Of a DNA stretch of 64,000 nt, positions 54,413 to 62,937 are shown piece after piece. This stretch comes from Hansfordia pulvinata. Taxonomy: Eukaryota; Ascomycota; Sordariomycetes; Xylariales. The notes under the pieces are model-generated. The model searched no databases. It was not told the origin of the DNA and saw only the letters and a list, made by a program, of their open reading frames with translations. Position numbers and translations under genes: made by a program. Every line of letters starts with the position of its first letter. Position 1 is the first letter of the stretch. The stretch spans positions 2,304,001-2,368,000 of the forward strand of contig BJKQ01000009.1 of the NCBI GenBank assembly GCA_006538405.1. Reading direction: 5' to 3'.

Positions 54413-55423
54413 TCAGACGAGCTTCCCCGGCACGTCGGCGTCGCCGGCCAGGGCGGCCAGCAGGGTCCGGACGACGGCGATTCCGCTGTTGCTCTGGTTC
54501 TCGCGGGTGGACGCGCCGACGTGGGGCGTGGCGATGACGTTGTCGAGGGCCAGGAGCTCCGGGTAGGCGGCGAGGGTCGGGGGCTCAGTGACCGTGGCGT
54601 CGAGGACGGCGCCCCAGAGGTGGCCCCGTTGCAGGGCGGCCAGCAGGGCGGCCTCGTCGACGACGCCGCCGCGCGCGGCGTTGATCAGGATGGCGTCGGG
54701 CCGCATGGCGGCCAGCTCGGGGCCGCCGATCAGCCCCCGCGTCGACTCGATCAGGGGAACGTGCAGGGTGACGACGTCGGCGGCGCGCAGCAGGGCCGGG
54801 AGGTCATCGACGCGCTCGTGGGGGATGTCGGCGGGCCAGGCGCCCTCGGCGGGGGCATGAGGGTCGTAGGCGACGACGCGCGCCTCGCAGGCCCCGATCC
54901 ACTTGCGCGCGGCCTCGCGCCCGATGTTGCCCATGCCGACGACGCCGACCGTCTTGCGGTGCAGGCTGAGCCCCAGCACGCGGCTGCGCGCGACGGCCTC
55001 GCCCCGGCGCACGCGGCGGTCGATCTCGGTCACGCGCCGGCTGAGCGACAGGGCCAGGGCCAGCGTCAGCTCGGCGACCGACTCGGAGTTGAGCGCGGGC
55101 GTGTTGTGGACGGCGACGCCGGCGGCGCGGGCCGCGGCCAGGTCGATGTTGTCGACGCCGACGCCCTGCTTGACGATGACCTGGAGGCGGCGGCTGCCGC
55201 TGCCGCTGGTGCCGCTGCCGCTGCTGCTGCTCGTCGCGCGCCGGAGGTCGTCCTCGGTGATGCGCGTCTCGGAGCGCAGGATGACTCCGTCGGCCTCGGC
55301 ATGCCAGGAGGCCCGGCGGGGGTCGTCGGGCAGGACGACGTCGAGGCCCGGGGTGGACTGGAGCAGGGCGATGGCATCCTCGTGGTAGGGGTCCAGCACG
55401 AAGACGGTCTTGGTCGCCGCCAT
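54413..55423 (-). CDS. D-isomer-specific 2-hydroxyacid dehydrogenase
   Basis: NAD(P)-dependent 2-hydroxyacid dehydrogenase of the 3-phosphoglycerate dehydrogenase / hydroxypyruvate reductase superfamily, cytosolic. Intronless, 336 residues from MAATKTVFVLDPY. Visible: QGVGVDNIDLAAARAAGVAVHNTP with SESVAELTLALALSL; the Rossmann glycine motif GVVGMGNIGREAARKW at 160-175; AYDPHAP; and the catalytic set Arg251 (NAARGGVVDE), Glu280 (ATVTEPP) and His301 (ATPHVGAST). A Ser/Gly run at 65-77 is an insertion between the first domain's elements. It lies downstream of the Ldh2-type gene in the same orientation and is divergent from the aldolase at 56451, with about 1 kb between. An anabolic SerA role is unlikely, since there is no C-terminal ACT regulatory domain and the neighbours look catabolic. 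Confidence 0.92.
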   Translation of the reverse strand: MAATKTVFVLDPYHEDAIALLQSTPGLDVVLPDDPRRASWHAEADGVILRSETRITEDDLRRATSSSSGSGTSGSGSRRLQVIVKQGVGVDNIDLAAARAAGVAVHNTPALNSESVAELTLALALSLSRRVTEIDRRVRRGEAVARSRVLGLSLHRKTVGVVGMGNIGREAARKWIGACEARVVAYDPHAPAEGAWPADIPHERVDDLPALLRAADVVTLHVPLIESTRGLIGGPELAAMRPDAILINAARGGVVDEAALLAALQRGHLWGAVLDATVTEPPTLAAYPELLALDNVIATPHVGASTRENQSNSGIAVVRTLLAALAGDADVPGKLV

Positions 55424-55642
55424 GGCTGCTGTGCGGGCGTGTCGGGGCTCGGGAGGTAATGAGGTCCGTCGAGTCGAGGCGAAGGGAGGGGTGGTTTGCT
55501 GCTGATGCTGCTGCTGCTACTGTTGCTATGGATGTTCTTCCTCCTCTTGCTGTTTTCTTCTTCTTCTTGTCTTGGGCCCAGTGTGAGGGACCAGAAGACG
55601 TTGCGTTGATTTCAATAGGATGCTGCTTTATAGATTCTATAC

Positions 55643-55682
55643 GTAGGTAAGTAGGTAGGTAGGTAGGTAGGTAGGTAAGGTA
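55643..55682. repeat. TAGG tetranucleotide array
   Basis: GTAGG/TAGG units repeated about nine times with small interruptions, in the dehydrogenase/aldolase promoter region. Confidence 0.8.
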
Positions 55683-56155
55683 TACGAAAACAACTCCCCT
55701 CTGTCCGCTATCGCAGCCATGGAAAAGAGCCGCCGGAGATGATCCCGCCTGCCACCAACGCCTGCTTGGTCTGCAACGGGGCCCATAAGTAAACTGTGTG
55801 CGCAGGCCCGCAGGCCCGCATGCACGCACGAGCTGGAGCTTTGCTAAGGTCCAGTAGTCAGGTTGTCACCTCACTCGGAGCTCTGCTGGGTGAAGATGCG
55901 TCGGGGAGTCTCCGGGCTCAGGGGCCGAGGTCAGTCAGGCCGGGCAGTAGGGGAAAGCTGGCAGGACAGCCCCGCAACCCCGCCATCCATCCAGCACCAG
56001 CACCAGCACCAGCATCGCACTCACTCGCCTGAGGCCGACCCGTCGGTCCGGTGGCTAGGTATAAGGTACTCGTAGTCAGCGTCAACCGGGGGCCCCCGCG
56101 GGAGGGGCCCGACGTCTGGAGGCTTCGGCTGGACGGAGTAACGCGACGGCTTGTA

Positions 56156-56168
56156 CGGACCAAGTCCG
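56156..56168. promoter_or_regulatory. CGG(N7)CCG inverted repeat, candidate Zn2Cys6 site
   Basis: CGGACCAAGTCCG is a perfect 5-bp inverted repeat around CAA, with CGG and CCG half-sites as used by many Zn2Cys6 dimers. It lies about 285 bp upstream of the aldolase start in a divergent promoter region. Whether the regulator at 43697 binds it is untested, and one such site can occur by chance in GC-rich DNA. Confidence 0.3.
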
Positions 56169-56450
56169 CGCCGGTCCTCGGAGCCGAGCTGGGCTGGCTG
56201 CACGTATTCTTGCTCCTGTCCTTGCGCGTCTGCATCTCGGCTAACCCATGAGCCCACGTCGGATATCGACAGCCCCGCGAGATCGAATCCCCTCACCTCC
56301 CCGCCGATGCATAAGACGCCCCTCTACGTCGAGGCACATTGCATCTCAACAGAGTAAAAAGCGCCCTACATACCTCCACACGACGGCGAGCCAGCAAGTG
56401 TCAGCCCCTCAACCTCAACAACCCCGCCACGGAAACCCAGCCCGCCCACG

Positions 56451-56538
56451 ATGGCTTCCTCAGAAGACCCCATCGTCGCCAGCCTCCGGGAATTTACGAC
56501 GTGAGTCTTCTTCCCCCCCTTGCGTGCCTCTGAATGGG

Positions 56539-56577
<39 letters not shown>

Positions 56578-57448
56578 AAAAAAGGAAAGAAAACCACACA
56601 CAAAGCGTTCCCGGTCGCTCGCTCACCCACGCGCGACCGCACATGTTACGCAGCTGCGACGTCGCGGATGCGCTGTGCAAGCTCAACCACCGCAACGGCG
56701 GCTTCCTCTCGGGTCTGACCATGTGGTCGCCCGCGCGCCAGGACGGCCCGACCAAGATCGTCGGCCCCGCCTACACCGTCAAGTACGTGGCCCTCGACGA
56801 CCCGGCCCCCAAGCATCCCACCCACTACGTACGTATTGTTTTTTCGTCCTTTGCTTCCTGATTACCAGGCCTTTTGTGTGTGTGTGTGTGTGTGTGAGAG
56901 GGAGAGAGGGCTAACAAACGTGGCCATCACGCACACGCACGCACGCACAGATCGACTCGGTGCCCCGCGGCGCCGTCATCTTCGTCTCCTGCCCGCCCCG
57001 CGTCCCCAACGCCGTCTACGGCGGGCTCATGTCGGCGCGCGCCCGGGCCCGGGGCGCCGAGGGCGCCGTGGTGGACGGGCGGTTCCGCGACCTGCAGGAG
57101 CAGCGGGAGGCCGCGTTCCCCGTCTTCGCGCGCGACGTGGGCACGAGCCCGCCGTACGAGCTCGTCAAGGTCGCCGCCGTCGACGTCCCCGTCGAGCTGC
57201 AGGGGTCCGAGCACCTCGGGCAGGGGGGAGGGGGAGGGGGAGGGGAAGGGGCCGCCGCCGCCGCCGTGCCGGTGATCAACCCCGGGGACTACATCGTGGC
57301 GGACCTCAACGGCGTCGTCTGCCTGCCGAGGGGCCTGGCGGCGCAGGCGCTGCCGCTCATGCGGCGGCAGGTCGAGGCCGACGGCAAGATGGCCGAGGCG
57401 ATCAGGGGCGGGATGGGGTTCGCCGAGGCCAGCAAGAAGTTCCGCTGA
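56451..57448 (+). CDS. RraA/HMG aldolase-like family protein
   Basis: Predicted 4-hydroxy-2-oxoacid aldolase of the RraA-like fold, which includes bacterial HMG/CHA aldolase (LigK/ProA) releasing pyruvate. Exons are 56451-56500, 56654-56828 and 56951-57448; the product is 240 residues. Start MASSEDPIVASLREFT, then CDVADALCKLN, GGFLSGLTMWSP and KIVGPAYTVKYV (all typical), YGGLMSARARARGAEGAVVDGRFRDLQE containing the catalytic Arg121-Asp122 pair, FPVFARDVGTSPP, VINPGDYIVADLNGVVCLPR and the C-terminal helix. A Gly7-Glu-Gly-Ala5 insertion (167-180) separates QGSEHLGQ from VPVINPGD. Both introns carry GT microsatellites. The divergent 2-hydroxyacid dehydrogenase suggests it cleaves a 2-oxoacid made by its neighbours; the true substrate is unknown. 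Confidence 0.9.
56540..56578. repeat. GT microsatellite in intron 1 of the aldolase gene
   Basis: About 18 GT units between the donor at 56501 and the acceptor ending 56653. A second, shorter GT run lies in intron 2 (about 56877-56897). Confidence 0.9.
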
Positions 57449-60316
57449 GGTCGGGTTGAGGTCCGGGAGGGGGAGCGTGTAGGTGGTGGTCCGGGGGTTG
57501 AATCAGCCTGTTTGTTGACTTGAGAGGTTGATACACAACGCGTGCTGTCTCGGGCCCTTTTGCGCCGGCTCCCTTGATTCGGTTGATCGGTGACCTACCG
57601 CGGCCGTCGATGGACCACCGCAGGAAGCCTTTCAAGGGAGTCGCCGCGGAAACGCGCGAGGCGCCGCCGTGGTCGCAAAGGACTCATCAGCGGTGCGTTT
57701 CCAGCTCAGGTGGTGTTGTGTACGAGTAACCCCCTTCCAGGTTTTGTTTTGGTGGTCTCGGCTGTCGAGCCATGTCTGAAGCAGAGACCATCTGCCCTCG
57801 ACGAGGTGATCACCGCGTGTTTCTCCCCGCCCAAAGTGTCCGACTCTGGAGAGATGGCGGGGGCGAGTCAGCAGCGCAGCAGAAAAGCCAGACTTGTGAG
57901 AGGCCGTCGCGCCTGGTTCCCTTTACCAGTACGAGTTGTATGTAATCGTGAATGCGGACGGCAACACGGCCCGTTCTTCTTGATTAGTCGGGCGAGTCTC
58001 AGCTAAGCGTAACGGAAATGGAAAGTGAGCAGAGTGGCCCCCCCTGTTCCTTTGCTTGATCCGATCGCGGGGTCCTCGCCGGAAAGGGGGGCCCTCTCTT
58101 TCGCGCGTGGCCAAGCCGGGCACCGGCAGGCAGACGGAGATCGTGGGCATCCGAGTGCCCCGCAAAGACATCCACCAGAATCATCTGCTCCTCGCAGGTG
58201 CTGGATGCTTGCCTTCCGCCGGGACCCCGTCGCCCATCGCGTGCTGCTCGCCCTCCCCTGTTGCGCTGGTGTGTGGGCGGATTGGCTGGGGAGGCGACTT
58301 CGGCTTGGCCCAGCCACGGCGCCCCCATTTCGCCACGCGTGTTTATTCTTTTTTTCTTCAATTGCATTTGCCTCCGTGAAGTGGTGCAAATGCCGACCAT
58401 GTCCAGCGCGGCATCGCATGTTACTGCATGCCTTTTTCTTCTCTCTCCCGCATCCAGCCTTCGGCAATGCCTGCTTGCCGCCCCGGCTCGGCCGTGGTCC
58501 TAATTCGCGTGGCGAGTAGCGACATCAGGTCTTCAGGGTCTCGAGCGCGCATGGGTGCCCCTCCATGTCAGCAGCCGCCTGCCTCTTCCTTCCCGAGGGC
58601 GCGCGAATGGCGAGATCATCAAGCGTGGTAAGCAAATCGTACGAGCCGTCCCCGTCCGGTGCCCGCTTGACCGTGTACGCTGGCGCGGTGGTTTGGTGAG
58701 GATTTTACAAGGCGCCTGGCATCGATGGTTGGGGGTGGATCTTGTTCAAGCCGGCGCCGGAGGGCCATCTCATCAGTCGAGCACGGGATGCTCCGCAATC
58801 AAGTCAGGTGCCAGGTCACGCCAGTCTACGCCGTTCCGTTGGAACTCTTCTTGCGCCCGCGGTGGACAGCTCTCTCGAAGCGTCCTAGGACGAGGAAATC
58901 CCCCCTCCCGAAAAAGGGGCCCGGGGACACACGAGAAGGGCCTTTATCGCGCCCGCGCACCCGCAGTACTCGTAGTAGCACTAGCAGCGGCAGGAGGTCG
59001 GTAGCGATCCGGGAAAGGGAGGGAGGGTGAGTGGCGGCGAGGGCCAGATTTTTTTTTTTTTCTTCTTGACTGGGTCGCGGGGCGGTCTTCTCCGGGGTTC
59101 CATCTGACTTGGCCCAAGACCAAAAGACACGCAGCAACCGGCGGTCGGGTAATGTGGTGGTGGTGGTGGTGGTGGTGATGACGGCCAGGTTGCCAAAGCC
59201 GCCACCACCGTGGCGACCTGAGTGATAAAATGGGAGGGGAAGCCCCCTCTTGGCACCCACTTTCGGGGGCGGGCTTGTTACGAGCACTCGTACGGTGGCC
59301 TCGACGGACGAGTGCGGCCGGTAGTGATCTGCTCTGTGCACAGGAAGTCTTCCCAGATCGTGAATGAATGACCGTGACTGAGTGGTGAAGGGTTACTCGC
59401 GTCTTGGGTGTTGAATTAGCTCCTCGAGGACGCGATCGAAGATCAACGGCATTCCAACGCGTGTCTCTCGTGCATCACACGTGAGTAGGCCTTTCTATTA
59501 TCAATTGGTACCGCGCGCAGCTGCCGTACTTGTTGGTGGACCGAAATTGACAGCGGAAGCGATGGATCATGGCCCCGGTCTGGCTCTGGCCCTCGACCCC
59601 CCCCCCCCCATGGATGGTCCATTGCGCCGGGCAAGGCACCGATCGCGTCATGAGCACAACGCCCCCACGAGCGACGAGATGCGAGGACTCGTAGGTACGA
59701 AAAAGAGAGAGAGAGAGACAGAGACAGACATGCATGTCTCAGACGGCCCCTGGTGCCTGTGATGATCGTCAATGGAGGCGCCTGACTGGCGGTCGAGGGC
59801 GGGCCGACGCACATGTCGATAGTCGATGCGCCCTGCGGGCCGCGACGTGTCTGCCGTGCCGTGCCTACTACATCTTCCGCTTCTCGCAGTGGTGGTGGTC
59901 ACAAGATGCTCTCTGACCATGGAAAAGAAGGGGAGAGGTAGGCCCGGCCAGCCCACGGCGCACAACCCTGGCAAATTGGCGGGGCGGCGATGCTGGCAAG
60001 CGACGGATCGCCACCATCTGCCGTGACCCTAGTGCAATTCTTAGGCCGTGGGCCCCCCGGGGAGGCCAAACAGAACAGACTGCGAGCGCCCAAAATAGAC
60101 GGGCGTGACTGGGCCGACTGCAGACAGGCAGACAGCCCCTGTCGCGATCGCGCTTCTGGGAGAGCAGAGGCGCCGTCGACGTCGCCACTGCCTGCCCACG
60201 CCGCCCCTTTCCCCTGCCTCGGGCGCCATCTCTCTTTCTTCCTTGCTCTCTTTACATGTACGGAGTATGGGTGCCCCCCTCTCCACGAGTACTCGTATCT
60301 CTCTCTACCACCCTAC

Positions 60317-60343
60317 CGGACAGGACAGGACAGGACAGGACAG
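60317..60343. repeat. GGACA pentanucleotide repeat
   Basis: Five consecutive GGACA units in gene-free DNA. Confidence 0.85.
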
Positions 60344-60792
60344 TCGCCTCCGCCGCCGCGCCCCTCGCCGCCCGCCCCTCAGCCCGTCGCTCTCCGAGAA
60401 GCCGCTGAGCTCAGTCACGCTGGGCCCGGCCTGAGGAGCGGACCCTGCTCGTACCTGACCTTGGCTTGCCCCCTTACTCCCCCCATCGCCCCGGGGACTC
60501 AGCACCGACGCGACCAGCAAATCGGCACGGCGCTCGGCGTGTGCGAGATGTCGTGACTTGCCCGGGTAGCCAAGACAATATGGCCCAGGTACTCGTGGGC
60601 CGCATGGATACTCGTACGGGCCGGGGGACCCATCGATCTTGGCTCGGGCGTTGCCTGACGCGGGTGGCCAAAGTGGTCAACCTTAGCCACCTACGGTAGT
60701 TAGCGCGCCCACGCTCGAGTCTGTCTGTCTGTCTGTCTGTGATGAGCTGGGGCTCGTCCGAGTCCTGTGGGCAGGTAAACAAGGTGTGCATG

Positions 60793-60802
60793 TATATATA
60801 AA
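60793..60802 (+). promoter_or_regulatory. TATA box of the thioredoxin-reductase-like gene
   Basis: TATATATAAA about 200 bp upstream of ATG 61000, followed by a pyrimidine-rich leader (CTCTTTACATCCCACC). Position and sequence fit a core promoter; inferred. Confidence 0.5.
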
Positions 60803-60999
60803 GTGAGCCGGCCGCGCTTCGCCCGCCTCTGGATCGTTAACGAAAAGAAAAGGCCCCGCGTCCCGTGTTCCTGGTTCCGCTCCAAAACCAACAGCTCTCT
60901 TTACATCCCACCCCCCGCGTCGACCCGTGTGTCTCGCCCGCTCACTCGACCTCGACCTCGAACCCCGCCATCATCCCCCCCCCAAGTAATACCTTAATC

Positions 61000-62510
61000 A
61001 TGGGCTTCCTCAAGGCCGCCGCGCTGGCCCTGCCGCTGCTGCTCGCCACCGGCGCCGTCGCCGAGGACCAGAACTACCCGGCCGACATCAACGGCCCCTA
61101 CGACGCCATTGTCGTCGGCGGCGGGCCCTCGGGCCTGAGCGCCCTCAGCGGCCTCGGCCGCGTCAACCGCAAGACCCTGATGATCGACTCGGGCGAGTAC
61201 CGCAACGGCGCGACCCGGCACATGCACGACGTCATTGGTGACGATGGTGAGTTTTTCTGCCGCCTCGGGGGAGGGAGAGGGACGATAAGAACCGGTGGCG
61301 ATGGAGCGATGGAGCGATGGAGGGCGGCGGACCACCACCACACACAGCGCAGACCAGACTGCTAACCACCACGGGGATGATCGCAGGCCTCACCGGACCC
61401 TACTTCCGCTGGCACGCGCGCCAGCAGCTCATGACGTACCCCAGCCTGTCGTGGACCAACGGCACCGTCACCTCGATCCAGGCCGGCGGCGGCAACTCGG
61501 AGAACAACACCATCTTCACCGTCACCCTGACCCAGGACGGCCAGACCAAGACGGAGCAGGCCAAGAAGATTGTCCTGGGCACCGGCCTGAAGGACCTGAT
61601 CCCCAACACGCCGGGTCTGCAGGAGAACTGGGGCCAGGGCATCTACGTGAGTCGACCCCCAGTATTCGATCCAGTATAAGAAATCCCGTCCCTTGTTGGC
61701 TGACCCATGATAGTGGTGCCCCTGGTGTGACGGCATGGAGCACGCCAACCAGAGCATCGGGCTGCTGGGCCCCTTTGACGAGGCGGCCAGCATGGTGCGG
61801 GAGCTGTCGACGCTCAACTCGGACTTTGTGGCCTTCGCCAACGGCACCGACACGGAGGAGAACCGGGCCAAGGCCGACGCCAGCTTCCCCGACTGGCAGA
61901 GGTACCTCGACATCCACAACGTCCAGGTCGAGAACCGCACCATCTCGGCCATTGTGCGCCTCGAGAACGGCGACCGCAACGGCACCAACCCCTGGCTGCC
62001 CACCCAGCCCGAGTACGACCTGTTCCGCGTCGAGTTCACCGACGGCCCCTCCATCGAGCGCGCCGCCTTCTTCACCAGCTTCCCCAACGAGCAGGCCTCC
62101 TCCCTGCCCTCCGACATGGGCCTCAGCCTCGACGACGACCGCGTCGCCGTCAACGGCGCCAAGGGCGAGGCCGCCAGCGTCGCCGGCGTCTACGCCGTCG
62201 GCGACTGCAACTCGGACGACGTCACCAACATCCCCCACGCCATGTACACCGGCAAGCGCACCGCCGTCTACCTCCATGGTGAGTCCCCCCCCCCCCAGTT
62301 TGATTTTTTTTTTAAATCAATGTCTTTTTCTCTTGCACATCTCTCTCTCCAGAAACTGACACCCGAGCCACACACGCAGTCCAACTTGCCCGCGAGGAGG
62401 CCATGACCGCCCTGGGCAACCAGAAGAGAGACCTCGAGCTCGACCCCCGCGCCGTCTGGGAGGAGATGAACCCGAGGGACGCCCTCTACGCCGGCAAGTT
62501 CGACCAGTAG
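61000..62510 (+). CDS. Secreted thioredoxin-reductase-like FAD disulfide oxidoreductase
   Basis: FAD-dependent CXXC flavoprotein of the fungal thioredoxin-reductase-like group that includes dithiol oxidases such as GliT. Exons are 61000-61246, 61387-61646, 61714-62278 and 62380-62510; the product is 400 residues. The N terminus MGFLKAAALALPLLLATGAVA is a signal peptide, unusual for a thioredoxin reductase. Motifs: DAIVVGGGPSGLSAL for FAD (glycines 40-45), MIDSGEYRN, LGTGLKDLIPN, the redox motif WCPWCDGMEH with Cys171 and Cys174, and GVYAVGDCNSDDVTNIP for FAD. The segment where NADPH-using relatives have a GxGxxA/G motif reads SIGLLGPFDEAASMV, so NADPH binding is doubtful, as in oxidase-type relatives. 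Several Asn-X-Ser/Thr sites (NGT, NRT, NNT) fit secretion. An isolated gene with no toxin-cluster genes visible nearby. Confidence 0.88.
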
Positions 62511-62937
62511 GCCAAGCACCCTATATTCAAGTTCACCTGAATCATGACAATGGTGGTGTGCATGGTTCTTCTGTTGTCCCTCGCCAATCCGTTGAAGCGA
62601 CAAAGAAAGAAAGTTGGGCGTCTTTGACCGGTTAGAGAGAAAACGAAAAGGGAAACGGCGTTTCGGGTGCATTCTTATCAACGCGTAATTCAAAAACCTA
62701 CACTTATTGCAATTTTTGGGTCTCTCACGACACAGCACATAGACGGCATAGATAGAAAGCATAACATTTGAAGTATTTGTTTTTCTTCGCTCCTAAAAAC
62801 CGACCGGCTGAAGGACTGCTCGCTACTAATCGCGGCGTGCGTGACCTACTAGAGATATATACTCTTAACCGATGCTAAACTCGACTCCACTCAACTCGAA
62901 GCGCGCACTGTTCAACAAGCTTCTTCTTCTCCCCTAA
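62511..62937. other. Convergent 3' region, thioredoxin-reductase-like / GMC gene
   Basis: About 430 bp of AT-richer DNA between convergent stop codons, consistent with two 3' UTRs. No gene is seen. Confidence 0.5.

Larger units (their letters stand above)
55424..56450. other. Divergent promoter region, 2-hydroxyacid dehydrogenase / aldolase
   Basis: About 1 kb shared by two divergent cluster genes. It holds a GTAGGTAGGTAGG array (55643-55682), CAGCACCAGCACC units (about 55990-56012), one TACTCGTA copy (56067), and a CGGACCAAGTCCG inverted repeat (56156-56168). Confidence 0.6.
57449..60999. other. Intergenic block, aldolase / thioredoxin-reductase-like gene
   Basis: About 3.5 kb. I see no family-matching frame although several frames of 100-190 codons stay open on both strands. 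TACGAGTA/TACTCGTA copies: 57721, 58967, 60290 and 60609. Simple repeats: GGT run (about 59155-59177), GGACA pentamers (60317-60343) and TCTG tetramers (about 60719-60740). The right end is the promoter and C-rich leader of the downstream gene. Confidence 0.5.
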
